Shown in pieces: positions 16,607 to 25,691 of a stretch of 64,000 nucleotides of DNA (the stretch's first letter is position 1; each line of letters begins with the position of its first letter). Location of the stretch: assembly GCA_017405525.1 (NCBI GenBank), contig JAFRAH010000038.1:112553-176552 (forward strand), given 5' to 3'. Position numbers and translations under genes: made by a program. Origin of the DNA: Synergistaceae bacterium. GTDB lineage: Bacteria; Synergistota; Synergistia; Synergistales; Aminobacteriaceae. Below the pieces are notes generated by a model, which worked only from the letters and a program-made list of their open reading frames with translations, did not search any database and was not told the origin of the DNA.

Positions 16607-17302
16607 ATGACGAAAAGGCCGGGGCTCTCCCTGCTCAATGTGATGGTGTTCATGCTATTTGCGGTTATGATTACGGCTCAGGCGTTCTTTTTCGTGAAGT
16701 CCTCGGCTGATTCTGTCGCTGATGAGCGCGTTGTGATGGGTTACAGGCTTCTTCTTGATGAGCTCGTCGAGGAGGCAAGGGATGCTTTGAGTCGGAACGG
16801 TGATAGAGCTATCTCACATGACAATACGCGTTTATTTACGGTGAACTACCGGTGGTTCTATGACTTAACGAAGGCAAGGTACAAGGACGGTGCTGCGTGG
16901 AGAGACTGGGAGCCTTACAACCTAGCCGAATGGTTGGGAATGTCTTTCGATGTCAGTATACACGACCTTGATTACTCTTTTGATGTTACGTTCAACAGGG
17001 CTGTATGGATAAACAGAAAGTACAACGAGGACAGAATTAACGAGAAAATTTTTGCGGCCATGCCCCCGGAAAAGGAAGAAATTTTAGACAGCGATGACAC
17101 CCCTGTACTTGACAGCGGCGGCAACCCGACATACAGGGTAACAGACCGCTACTATCTCATCAGGGCATGGGTAAACCTCCCGAAATATGAATTTCTGGAC
17201 AGAAAGCTCATGTATCAGGTCCTTGTCAGGAGGAGCGAGGATGACCCGGTTACCAGCTCCCATGATGTCAGGGTGCTCTCATTCCAGGAGGTGTGGTACT
17301 AG
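16607..17302 (+). CDS. Atypical pseudopilin-like membrane protein
   Basis: 231 residues. The N-terminus MTKRPGLSLLNVMVFMLFAV resembles a type IV prepilin leader: basic residues, Gly before the cleavage point and then a long hydrophobic helix. The usual Glu at mature position 5 is Asn. Loss of that Glu is known for tip pseudopilins such as GspK. The rest is a soluble domain of unrecognised fold. It directly abuts the nuclease gene on one side and the PilM-like gene on the other. Confidence 0.6.
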   Translation: MTKRPGLSLLNVMVFMLFAVMITAQAFFFVKSSADSVADERVVMGYRLLLDELVEEARDALSRNGDRAISHDNTRLFTVNYRWFYDLTKARYKDGAAWRDWEPYNLAEWLGMSFDVSIHDLDYSFDVTFNRAVWINRKYNEDRINEKIFAAMPPEKEEILDSDDTPVLDSGGNPTYRVTDRYYLIRAWVNLPKYEFLDRKLMYQVLVRRSEDDPVTSSHDVRVLSFQEVWY

Positions 17303-18715
17303 ATGGCATTCGGAGCAGGGAAAAAGATAATCCAGCGAAATTATGCCGGCCTTGCTATTCACGATGACTTCATTTATTTCGTTGAGACCGACGAAAACGG
17401 GGAGGCAGTCAGGAATGCAACGGTTGCCCTTCCTGAAGGCTGTGTAGTGAACGGAGCGGTGAAGGACTTTGCCATGCTTGAGGAAGGCTTCAAGAACCTC
17501 CACAAGAAAACCGGCAAGATTGGCCAGCCAGTAACGATAGGACTCCCTTATGGCGACACAGTGATACGCCGGCCTATATCGTTCCCCAGAATGAGCATCG
17601 AGGACATCAGGAGCACCCTGGATCTTAACTTTGAGGAATATTTCAGCTCAAGGACTGACACGATATTTGACGCAGTAATCATAAAGACCCCTTTAGACGC
17701 AAACGACAAGGATAAAGTATCGGTTCTTGCGGCCACAGCCAAAGAGTCGCTGGTCAACAAGATACTGGACATTGCGAAGAAGTCGGGCATTCCGGCGGGA
17801 GCAATTGAGCCCGTGAACTTCGCCATGCTCCGGGCAGCACCTGAACTCAAGGAAGGACTGTGCATATTCGCCGACAACCACAACATCATAGCCACGTGGG
17901 AAGGCTTCGGGATATTCTACAGGACAGTGAACAAGCTGAGCAACTTTCAGGACATCCTGAACACCGCCCAGTTCCTTCGGACGCAGTACAGGCACGCCGA
18001 GCTTAACAGGATAGTAATAGCCGGTCTTGACTTCCAGATAAGCGCAGATTCTGGAATGGACGTTGTGAGTATAGCTGACCCGTATTATTCTGCGATTGGT
18101 CTTGCACGCAGGGAGTCGCCGGAGGAAGGTCTTGACCTCAGACCCGCCGAATATGTGGAGCTTGAACGCCGGAGGTACTCGTTCAACCCCAACAGGCTGA
18201 TACTTTGGGGGCTTCTTGCAGGCTTCCTCATGACCTCGATCGGGACAATAACCTACGCATCAATCACGTTGTTTCACCTGAACGGCCAAATCGAGGAAAT
18301 GCAGGACAACGTGAGCTCACTTACCATTCACAGGCAGGCACTCGAACGAAGGAACTCGGAGCTTGAGGCTTCAAGGCGTAAGACAGAGAAGATACTTGAC
18401 TTCCTGAAGACCGACATACCAGCCCTTGAGATCCTGAATGCCCTTGAGGTGAACCAGGCGGATGGGATAAAGTACGACAACGCCGATTTTGTTCTTGGAC
18501 CGTTGGGCGGGGTTAATGTCATGGTTGACGGGAAGGCTGACAACAATACAGCATTGCTCTCAATGACGACAGGGCTTAAGGAGAGCGGTATATTCGACAG
18601 CGTAATGCTCCCTATATCTCAGAGGGATCAGCTCAACAGGATAGTGTTCAAACTTGTCTTGAGGGTCAAGGACATTCTGACACTTGGAGGAGGTGTAACA
18701 GGACATGGAAAATAG
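17303..18715 (+). CDS. pilM: PilM-PilN-like fusion, type IV pilus/competence assembly protein
   Basis: 470 residues. Residues 1-280 look like the actin-like PilM domain (YAGLAIHDDFIYFVETDENG ... KKSGIPAGAIEPVNFAMLRA). A membrane helix follows at about 300-325 (LILWGLLAGFLMTSIGTITY), then a coiled coil and a small alpha/beta domain like PilN. In most bacteria PilM and PilN are separate proteins that bind each other at the inner membrane, so the fusion would hard-wire that contact. Its end overlaps the next prepilin gene by 11 bases. The PilN-like assignment is structural inference. Confidence 0.7.
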   Translation: MAFGAGKKIIQRNYAGLAIHDDFIYFVETDENGEAVRNATVALPEGCVVNGAVKDFAMLEEGFKNLHKKTGKIGQPVTIGLPYGDTVIRRPISFPRMSIEDIRSTLDLNFEEYFSSRTDTIFDAVIIKTPLDANDKDKVSVLAATAKESLVNKILDIAKKSGIPAGAIEPVNFAMLRAAPELKEGLCIFADNHNIIATWEGFGIFYRTVNKLSNFQDILNTAQFLRTQYRHAELNRIVIAGLDFQISADSGMDVVSIADPYYSAIGLARRESPEEGLDLRPAEYVELERRRYSFNPNRLILWGLLAGFLMTSIGTITYASITLFHLNGQIEEMQDNVSSLTIHRQALERRNSELEASRRKTEKILDFLKTDIPALEILNALEVNQADGIKYDNADFVLGPLGGVNVMVDGKADNNTALLSMTTGLKESGIFDSVMLPISQRDQLNRIVFKLVLRVKDILTLGGGVTGHGK

Positions 18716-19139
18716 AAGAGGCTTCACGGTTGTAGAGGTGCTTGTGTGTTTGGTGGTTATGGCAATCATGGCCGCCGCAATGACAATAGCCCCCGGCACC
18801 ACAAAGCAGACTGCCGAGCGTGAGGCTCAGAGGGTCATGATGTGGCTCTACCGTCAGATTGACCGGGCCGACCGGCTTCACACGTATTTTGCCATTACCC
18901 CGGATGTTGACCATATACTTATACTCTGGAAGGGGGACGCAACAACACAGGATAGATCATTCACACCAACAGCGGGGTGCTCTTACTCCAAGAATTTCGG
19001 GAGCATCACCTACAATTCCCAGATAAAGCGATTCATTAACGGAGGGCATATATCAGTCCATGCGTCAGATGGTGGGGTGTACTACGTCATCATAGCCCCA
19101 CAAGAAGGAAGGATAAGAATATCTGACACACAGCCTTAA
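18705..19139 (+). CDS. Type IV prepilin / GspH-like pseudopilin
   Basis: 144 residues. The leader MENRRGFTVVEVLVCLVVMA is a textbook class III signal: cleavage would be after Gly6, leaving Phe1 and Glu5, followed by a hydrophobic helix. The short globular domain resembles GspH/FimT minor pilins. It would be assembled into a pilus or pseudopilus together with the protein encoded at 16607. No prepilin peptidase, PilB/PilT ATPase, PilC or secretin is present in this window. Confidence 0.8.
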   Translation: MENRRGFTVVEVLVCLVVMAIMAAAMTIAPGTTKQTAEREAQRVMMWLYRQIDRADRLHTYFAITPDVDHILILWKGDATTQDRSFTPTAGCSYSKNFGSITYNSQIKRFINGGHISVHASDGGVYYVIIAPQEGRIRISDTQP

Positions 19140-19156
19140 TGGCAGGGCAAATCCTG

Positions 19157-19162
19157 TATAAT
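19157..19162 (+). promoter_or_regulatory. Possible -10 element before mltG
   Basis: TATAAT with TG directly before it (TGTATAAT). No convincing -35 is seen, so internal initiation ahead of mltG is only possible. Confidence 0.3.
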
Positions 19163-19193
19163 AGGCGGAAAAACTCAACAGGAAGTGTCCAAC

Positions 19194-20300
19194 TTGCAGA
19201 AAAATTCACGTCCGCCAATCCCAAGGCAAAAACGCAAAAAACGAAACGGAAGGTTCATTCTCCGCGCAATAATATTCCTGCTCCTCCTTTCAGTTCTTGG
19301 GGGGGCATGTTACTCGTCTTACCGCTACAAAGTTCCGGCGCAATTATGGGAGAGCCTCATACCCATCCCCGAAGGCGAGAAGGTCAGCGTAGTAATCGAA
19401 CAAGGAATGACTGCCTCACAGGCCGCGAGGGCATTCGAGGTTCACGGTGCACTTGAGCGCGGGACACCCTCAGAGCTTGCCCGCTGGATGGTGAAGTTTG
19501 GGCTTGACCGAAAAATCCGCGCAGGTCATTATAGCGTTGTACCGTCTGACCCGTGGAACATTGCCCGCCAGCTCAGAACACTCAAACCGGCACTCCTCAA
19601 GGCTCAGGTTTTGCCGGGGCTCGACATTTTCGCACTGATTGACTCCCTCGAAAGCCAGGACAGGAAAGTAAACCGTGAAGCTGTCTCTAACGCTCTCATG
19701 AAGAACGCCAACTACCCCCCGAAGCTCCTAGAGATCCTCAAGGTACTTCCCGAAGACGAATATACCCGTGCGGCCTTCCTCATGCCTGAAACGTATATGC
19801 TCGTCGACCGGACGGCTGATGAGATCGTGAACGTCTCATCAACTGCATGGTGGAATCATTGGGGCGAGTTCATCACCGGGCACAAGCTGACATCACGGGA
19901 CGTTCAGGAGGCATCTATTGTGGCCTCGATGGTTGAGCGTGAAGTTCTCCATGATGACGAGTGCCGGAGGGTTGCAGGCGTAATACATAACAGGCTGAGG
20001 AGGAACATGCTCCTTCAGATTGATGCGACTGTGGTATATGCATGGCGGCTAAAGGGCAGGAAACTAACCCGCGTTCTCTACAAGGACCTTGAAGTCGACT
20101 CACCATACAACACGTACAAGTACCCCGGTCTTCCGCCAAGACCTATATGCGTTCCAGGAGTCGAGGCATGGGGTGCGGCACTTGACCCGGAGTTCAACGA
20201 CTACCTATATTACGTCGCAGGAAGGGACGGCTACCATCACTTTGGGAAGACACTAAAGGAACATCAGGCCAACATAAGGCAGGTACGTTCTGAGAGATGA
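19194..20300 (+). CDS. mltG: Endolytic murein transglycosylase MltG
   Basis: About 368 residues. A basic N-terminus (RPPIPRQKRKKRNGR) and one membrane helix are followed by a LysM-like region and the YceG domain with the catalytic Glu in VASMVEREV, then VIHNRLRRNMLLQIDATVVY and PYNTYKYPGLPPRPICVPG. MltG cuts nascent glycan strands at the membrane and so ends peptidoglycan polymerisation. The TTG at 19194 is favoured because AGGAAG is eight bases upstream; a GTG at 19185 in the same frame is the alternative. Confidence 0.92.
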   Translation: MQKNSRPPIPRQKRKKRNGRFILRAIIFLLLLSVLGGACYSSYRYKVPAQLWESLIPIPEGEKVSVVIEQGMTASQAARAFEVHGALERGTPSELARWMVKFGLDRKIRAGHYSVVPSDPWNIARQLRTLKPALLKAQVLPGLDIFALIDSLESQDRKVNREAVSNALMKNANYPPKLLEILKVLPEDEYTRAAFLMPETYMLVDRTADEIVNVSSTAWWNHWGEFITGHKLTSRDVQEASIVASMVEREVLHDDECRRVAGVIHNRLRRNMLLQIDATVVYAWRLKGRKLTRVLYKDLEVDSPYNTYKYPGLPPRPICVPGVEAWGAALDPEFNDYLYYVAGRDGYHHFGKTLKEHQANIRQVRSER

Positions 20301-20316
20301 GGAGGCTGACGATACA

Positions 20317-22434
20317 TTGAGCCGGAGAAATAACGACAACAAAGGAAGCTGGTCGGAACTATTCCTTTTCGTGATGATAATACTTTGCGTTTACCTCATC
20401 CTTGCGCTTTTCGACAGCCCGTTAACCGGGGAAGGTGGCCGTGAATGGGGCAGGTATCTTCGGACTTCATGGGGCGGCGCGTCAATAGTACCGATGCTGT
20501 TCGTGCTCTACGTTTCGGCGGCAAAGCTCCTCAAGCTGAGAATACCTAGAGTGCCCCGCCAAGTTCTTGGGACGCTGCAGCTGTACATATCGTTTTCGTT
20601 CCTTCTGGGACTTCTCAGGGAGACGGGCTGGCAGTCAGAAAGGACGCTGTTCATTCCCGGAAATTTCGGCACTGGTCTGGCAAAATTCTTCATCCTCAAC
20701 ATTGGGACATTCATGACGTTGTTGCTGGTTGTAGGATCGTTCATCCTGTCATTGTACCTTTTCGGCTCCAGGATTCTCAGAATCTCCCTCCCGGCAATCC
20801 CGAAACTGCGCTTCAAGTTCTCCCGGAAATCCTCAAGGAGGCGCGAACGTGATACCCTCCCGAACCGTGAAGACCCTGAAGGCTCAGTGTTCACGAATGA
20901 CATTCCCGCCCCCATACTGAAGCCTGCTCCACGTGAAGAATATTATGATGACTTCATGGCCGACACAGGAGATGACACGCTGCCACAGCCTCAGCGTGCG
21001 AAGAAGGATACCCCGTTCACGTTCAGGCTGCCGACACTGAAGCCTGCTCCTGAAATTTCACAGCCCCAAGTACTGAGCAATGCCGTTGAGATAATTGACA
21101 ACGCCCTAGCCATGATAGACTCCGGGGAACTCAAAGCCCCCCCGTCAAGGAAACCTTCAAGCTCCCCGCTTAAGTCCCGGAAGTCTCGCAGGCCACTTCC
21201 TGCCGTAACTTTCCCGGAAGAGATCCAGAACCTCCCCGGTGATGACACAGGAGATGACGCGGCATATGACGAGCCTGTATTTCCGCCGCCCGCTGAACTT
21301 TTCGGGCCCAAGATGAAGCCTGAACCCGACAAGGACATACTCAAGAACTCCGAGAAGCAGGCCAAGACGATAACATCAACCCTCAAGAATTTCGGGGTTA
21401 ATGCCACAGTCTCACACATCATAACGGGCGCATCAGTCATTCAGTACCAGCTTGAGCTTGCCCCCGGTACGAAGGTCAACAAAATAGCCGGGCTCTCTGA
21501 AGATCTCTCTATGTCGCTTGCCGTAATGTCAGTCAGGATTGAGGCACCCATTCTAGGCACTCACTATGTGGGAATAGAAGTACCATGCAGTGAGCGCAAG
21601 ACAGTATCACTCCGCAGCATAATCGACAGCGAGGAATACAGGGACAGCACTGCAAGGCTGCCTCTTCCTTTGGGTGCGAGGATAAACGGGAAGGTTTCAG
21701 TTATGGGACTTGAGGAGATGCCCCACATCCTCATAGCCGGGAGCAAGGGGTCAGGCCGTAGCATGTTCGTGAACTCGTGCATCATAAGCATGTGCTCACG
21801 AAGAAGACCCGAAGAATTGAGGCTGATACTGATTGACCCCCGGCACGTTGAGTTTTCGGTGTATGACGGAATGCCCCACCTAATGGCCCGGCCCGTCTCT
21901 GAACCTGAAGGTGCGTTGAAGGCTCTTCAGTGGGCTTATGGTGAGATGGAGCGGAGAACCTCAGCATTTGCCGCCGCAAGGGTACGTAATCTTGCCTCGT
22001 TCAACAGGAAACAGCAGAAGAAGAACCGCCTCCCTGAGATAGTGATAGTCATCAATGAGCTTTCGGATCTTGTCTACAGTTCAGGCGGAGAGATTGAGGG
22101 AATAATCATGAGGCTTGCGCAGAAATCCGGGGCATCAGGAATCTACATGATGCTTTCGGCACAACGTCCCTCACCTGACGTTTTCACGACGATGATAAAG
22201 TCAAACATCCCGGCAAGGGCTGCATTCATGCTTGGAGCTGAGGCCGAGTCCAAAAACATAATCGGGAGCTCTGACGCTGTGAGACTGACGGGCAAGGGTG
22301 ATATGCTCTTCAGGAACACAGGAAGCCCCCAGCCTCTGAGACTTCAGGCACCCTACATCAGCGAGGAAAGAATAGCCGAGTTCACTGACTACATGATGAG
22401 CAACCTGGACCCTCCCGAAATTATAGAGTTCTGA
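20317..22434 (+). CDS. FtsK/SpoIIIE-family protein with substituted ATPase motifs and no gamma domain
   Basis: 705 residues from a TTG start with GGAGG upstream. About four N-terminal membrane helices, a Pro/acidic linker (residues about 170-330), then the FtsK alpha and beta domains. The P-loop reads G475-SKGSG-R481-S, with Arg replacing the invariant Lys. Walker B reads VIVI-N580-E-LSDL, with Asn replacing Asp. DPK is DPR. The AQRPS and GKGDML motifs remain. The chain ends just after the beta domain, so the DNA-reading gamma winged helix is absent. It probably keeps a structural role at the septum. Whether it still hydrolyses ATP cannot be told, and an intact FtsK may lie elsewhere. Confidence 0.85.
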   Translation: MSRRNNDNKGSWSELFLFVMIILCVYLILALFDSPLTGEGGREWGRYLRTSWGGASIVPMLFVLYVSAAKLLKLRIPRVPRQVLGTLQLYISFSFLLGLLRETGWQSERTLFIPGNFGTGLAKFFILNIGTFMTLLLVVGSFILSLYLFGSRILRISLPAIPKLRFKFSRKSSRRRERDTLPNREDPEGSVFTNDIPAPILKPAPREEYYDDFMADTGDDTLPQPQRAKKDTPFTFRLPTLKPAPEISQPQVLSNAVEIIDNALAMIDSGELKAPPSRKPSSSPLKSRKSRRPLPAVTFPEEIQNLPGDDTGDDAAYDEPVFPPPAELFGPKMKPEPDKDILKNSEKQAKTITSTLKNFGVNATVSHIITGASVIQYQLELAPGTKVNKIAGLSEDLSMSLAVMSVRIEAPILGTHYVGIEVPCSERKTVSLRSIIDSEEYRDSTARLPLPLGARINGKVSVMGLEEMPHILIAGSKGSGRSMFVNSCIISMCSRRRPEELRLILIDPRHVEFSVYDGMPHLMARPVSEPEGALKALQWAYGEMERRTSAFAAARVRNLASFNRKQQKKNRLPEIVIVINELSDLVYSSGGEIEGIIMRLAQKSGASGIYMMLSAQRPSPDVFTTMIKSNIPARAAFMLGAEAESKNIIGSSDAVRLTGKGDMLFRNTGSPQPLRLQAPYISEERIAEFTDYMMSNLDPPEIIEF

Positions 22435-22440
22435 GAAATT

Positions 22441-22477
22441 TTTTGTCCTCCTGTTGAGCGCAGGGGGATATTTTTTT
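22441..22477 (+). terminator. Rho-independent terminator after the FtsK-like gene
   Basis: TCCTCCTG (22446-22453) pairs with CAGGGGGA (22461-22468), followed by TATTTTTTT. Confidence 0.7.
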
Positions 22478-22481
22478 GCCG

Positions 22482-22490
22482 TGCTACAAT
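22482..22490 (+). promoter_or_regulatory. Extended -10 promoter for murC
   Basis: TGCTACAAT (TG-n-TACAAT) lies directly after the terminator and about 50 bases before murC, so the murC unit restarts transcription here. Confidence 0.45.
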
Positions 22491-22538
22491 ACTTCATCAA
22501 GCCAGCAAAATTTTTTCAGGGGTGAAGAAAAATCCGAC

Positions 22539-23900
22539 ATGATGAAGAACATTAAGCGCGTCCACCTTATGGGGATAGGCGGTGCAGGAATGAGTGCACT
22601 CGCAAAACTCCTCAGCTCCCGCGGCCTCGAAGTCTCAGGCTGCGACCTCAAGCCCCCTCACTATGACTTGGGCAGTATACCCTTCAAGCTCTCACACTCA
22701 CCGGAACACATAGACACGCTGAAACCTGAAGCCTTGATCCTCAGCAGTGCAGTCAGCCGAGACAACCCCGAAGTGATCCGCGCAAAGGAGAAGGGCATCA
22801 AGATACTCTCACGGGCTCAGGCACTAAGCTACATGTTCAACGTTTCATCAGGAATTGGGATTGCCGGAGCTCACGGGAAGACGACTACCTCATCAATGAC
22901 CGGGCTGATTTTCCTTAAGGCCGGGCTTAATCCTACCGTCTATATTGGGGCGAACGTCCCGGATATTGGGAGCAATGCCGTATCAGGTTCGGGAAAATAT
23001 TTCGTCGCTGAACTTGACGAGTCAGACGGAACATTTGAGCTCTTCCACCCTGAGACATCAATAATCACTAATGCAGACTGGGATCACGTAGACCACTACC
23101 CAACACGCGATGATGTCATCAAGGCGTTCACGAGGTTTGCGGACGGCCGCAAGGAAGGCGGGGCGTTAATCCTCTGTGCTGAGGACGAGGGGGCTTCACG
23201 TGTCTATGACCTCTGCGGGAAATCGCGGGGCTCAATTCTGCGTTACGGCTGGGGGAAATCCTGGGACTGGGGAGCCTATGACCTCACGAAGACTCACGGC
23301 GGCGGAATATCCTGCACGGTCTCACACTCCGGCCATGAGCTCGGAAGGCTTGAGCTCTCAGTGTCGGGTGAACACAACATACTGAACTCACTTGCGGCGA
23401 TTGCGGCGGCAGACTTGGCGGGAATAGACTTCACCACGAGCGCGGAAATCTTGAGGGGCTTTCACGGCTCGGAACGACGTATGCAGGTCAAGGGCATCAC
23501 AGGCAGCAACATTCTCGTGATGGACGACTACGCTCATCATCCTTCAGAGATACGGGCAACCCTAAGCGCAGTCAGTGGGATTTACCCGGAACGGAGGCTT
23601 GTGGTTTTGTACCAGCCTCACAGGTTCACACGCACTGCAATGTTCGCCGGGGATATAGCGCGAGCCTTGGGCATGGCCGGGAAAGCATACATTCTCCCAG
23701 TTTACTCGGCGGGGGAAAAGGAACGCCCTCACAGTTCATCTGAGGAGGTAATACGTCTCAGCAATGGCAAGATTCAGGCAGTCAGCTTTGACGATGCCCT
23801 CGATGTCCTGAAGGCTGAGCTCAAGGATGGTGATCTATTGCTCACTATGGGGGCAGGGGATGTTTACAGCGTGGGCGAAAAGTTTTTGACGGTGAATTAA
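22539..23900 (+). CDS. murC: UDP-N-acetylmuramate-L-alanine ligase MurC
   Basis: 453 residues. N-terminal Rossmann-like domain with VHLMGIGGAGMSALA, ATP loop GIAGAHGKTTTSSM, ligase motifs ELDESDGTF and NADWDHVDHYPT, and the C-terminal MDDYAHHPSEI. It adds the first L-Ala to UDP-MurNAc. ATGs at 22539 and 22542 are both possible. An upstream in-frame start at 22476 would begin within the terminator and is rejected. It heads the murC-murB-ftsQ-ftsA segment. Confidence 0.96.
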   Translation: MMKNIKRVHLMGIGGAGMSALAKLLSSRGLEVSGCDLKPPHYDLGSIPFKLSHSPEHIDTLKPEALILSSAVSRDNPEVIRAKEKGIKILSRAQALSYMFNVSSGIGIAGAHGKTTTSSMTGLIFLKAGLNPTVYIGANVPDIGSNAVSGSGKYFVAELDESDGTFELFHPETSIITNADWDHVDHYPTRDDVIKAFTRFADGRKEGGALILCAEDEGASRVYDLCGKSRGSILRYGWGKSWDWGAYDLTKTHGGGISCTVSHSGHELGRLELSVSGEHNILNSLAAIAAADLAGIDFTTSAEILRGFHGSERRMQVKGITGSNILVMDDYAHHPSEIRATLSAVSGIYPERRLVVLYQPHRFTRTAMFAGDIARALGMAGKAYILPVYSAGEKERPHSSSEEVIRLSNGKIQAVSFDDALDVLKAELKDGDLLLTMGAGDVYSVGEKFLTVN

Positions 23901-23948
23901 AATCTTTAGGGTATAATTACGAAAAAATAATCAGGAATTTATGAATGC

Positions 23949-24854
23949 GTGATGCTGTTGAACAAATTACATTCCTCTTTGCCTGACACAAACATAAAAG
24001 AAAACTGGCCGCTATCCTCCCTGACAACATTAGGGACTGGAGGGACTGCGGAATTTTTCGTGTCCCCCTCATCACCTGAAGAGCTCTGCGAAATCCTTCA
24101 AGCCTTCAAGGGTTGCCCCGTTCATGTACTTGGAGGAGGAAGCAACGTACTCATTCCCGACGGATTAACCCCCGGCCTCGTAATCTCAACCCGAAAAATG
24201 AACTCCATATCCTGGCTCGGCATAAGAACCGCAGAAATCGGAGCAGGCTACAGCTTGCCGGTGCTCTTGAAGGAAGTCTGCAGTCATGGCTTGGGAGGGC
24301 TCGAATTTGCGGCGGGCATTCCCGGAACATTGGGCGGTGCTGTCTGTGGCAACGCAGGAGCCGGGGGGCTTGGTGTCTGTGAGCTCGTTGACTCGGTGAA
24401 GGCCGTTGACCCTTCCGGCAGTGTCAGGACGCTCGGCAGGGACGAGTTCAGCTACGGCTACAGAAGGTGCTCACTCTCAGGAATGGGGCTGGTTATCGTG
24501 TCGGTCATAATGACGTTCCGGGACGCACGCCACGGGGATGAGGAGGAATATTCACGTTTCATGCTGAAGAGGGAGAACCAGCCGCTGAATGCCCGGAGCG
24601 CAGGGTGCACGTTCAAGAACCCGGAAGGATATTCAGCCGGGAAGTTGCTGGATGAATGCGGGTGCAAAGGTCTTTCAGTGGGCGGTGCAGTTGTCTCGGA
24701 CAAGCACGCTAACTTCATCCTGAATACTGGGAACGCCTCAAGCTCTGACGTTCTGGAGCTCGCAAGGTTGTGCGCCCAAAAAGTCCATGAGCTCGCCGGG
24801 GTTGTCCTTGAGCCGGAAATCAGGACACTTCAGCCGTGCTTCTTCCTGTCGTGA
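23949..24854 (+). CDS. murB: UDP-N-acetylenolpyruvoylglucosamine reductase MurB
   Basis: 301 residues from GTG (ATG at 23952 also possible), with AGGAA upstream. FAD-binding features are seen: TTLGTGGTAEFFV, VLGGGSNVL, AGIPGTLGGAVCGNAGA. The C-terminal substrate domain has SAGCTFKNP, where Cys occupies the place of the proton-donating Ser of E. coli MurB, a variant known in other bacteria, and the final Glu in LEPEIRTL. The compact length points to the type II enzymes. It reduces enolpyruvyl-UDP-GlcNAc with NADPH. A weak TATAAT at 23912 could add an internal promoter. Confidence 0.95.
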   Translation: MMLLNKLHSSLPDTNIKENWPLSSLTTLGTGGTAEFFVSPSSPEELCEILQAFKGCPVHVLGGGSNVLIPDGLTPGLVISTRKMNSISWLGIRTAEIGAGYSLPVLLKEVCSHGLGGLEFAAGIPGTLGGAVCGNAGAGGLGVCELVDSVKAVDPSGSVRTLGRDEFSYGYRRCSLSGMGLVIVSVIMTFRDARHGDEEEYSRFMLKRENQPLNARSAGCTFKNPEGYSAGKLLDECGCKGLSVGGAVVSDKHANFILNTGNASSSDVLELARLCAQKVHELAGVVLEPEIRTLQPCFFLS

Positions 24855-24860
24855 TTTGCT

Positions 24861-25628
24861 GTGCGTCTCCGTCCGTCAAGAATATTTCTTCTTTCGTTAG
24901 TTGCGGGAGGACTTATGTACATGTCGGAATACAGGTACTGGTTCACGCTGAAAGGCTACAGGGTAATCTCACAGTCTCAGGCACTTGAACGGAGGCTTTG
25001 GGATATTTTCCCGCAAAGATGCCTGACGTTCTGGCCGTATCTACTTTCAGACAGGACAGGGATAAAGGATTTCTTGGAGCGAGATATTCCCGTAACAGTT
25101 GATACAAAGATGGATGGACTGGGACACTTCACGACAAGGATCGACTGGCTCACAGCCTGGGTAAAAGTCGAGTGGCGCGGGCATCTCTGGTGCATCTCCA
25201 ACGACGGCAAGATGTGGCTCTACGAACGCGGAAGGAAGAACGACGACAGCACCGGGCGTTTGGTCTGGAAGATACCCGACGAAGGGAACGCTCAGGATGG
25301 AGCTACTCTTCAGACACCAATGACCGGGGTATTCAGGTCGCCAATAGATACCGGGGTAATAGCCTCGTTCCTTGATGAGTTCCGTGGGTATGAATGGTTC
25401 AGCGAGGCCAGCGAAATCACATGGGAACGCCGCGCAGGAATGGATCTTTTCATTCTGAGGGTACTTCACGGGACGCAGAGGATAGAGATTTACATTCAGC
25501 GCGAGAAATATTCAGGGCAGGATGTCGGTGCACAAATTGATATTTTGTTCGCAAGGTTAATCAACGAGGGCGGTAATCATGTCATTGATGCTACATATGA
25601 GGGAAAAATTTTACTGCGTAACTTATAA
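24861..25628 (+). CDS. ftsQ: FtsQ/DivIB-like cell division protein
   Basis: 255 residues from GTG, six bases after murB. A short basic tail and one membrane segment (IFLLSLVAGGLMYMSEYRYW) precede a POTRA-like region (GYRVISQSQALERRL) and a beta-rich part (KVEWRGHLWCISNDGKMW) reminiscent of FtsQ beta domains. The match is weak, and position between murB and ftsA carries much of the call. FtsQ would scaffold FtsL/FtsB in the periplasm. Confidence 0.65.
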   Translation: MRLRPSRIFLLSLVAGGLMYMSEYRYWFTLKGYRVISQSQALERRLWDIFPQRCLTFWPYLLSDRTGIKDFLERDIPVTVDTKMDGLGHFTTRIDWLTAWVKVEWRGHLWCISNDGKMWLYERGRKNDDSTGRLVWKIPDEGNAQDGATLQTPMTGVFRSPIDTGVIASFLDEFRGYEWFSEASEITWERRAGMDLFILRVLHGTQRIEIYIQREKYSGQDVGAQIDILFARLINEGGNHVIDATYEGKILLRNL

Positions 25629-25691
25629 TCTATTTTCCGGCCATGAGCTGGAGCAAAATTGCAGAAACTGAAGAAGGGAACGTAAAGACAA

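Noticed and set aside
23886..23917. Sigma-70 promoter for murB (TTGACG and TATAAT)
   Set aside because: The spacer is 20 bases and there is no extended -10, so the pair is unlikely to work as a standard promoter.
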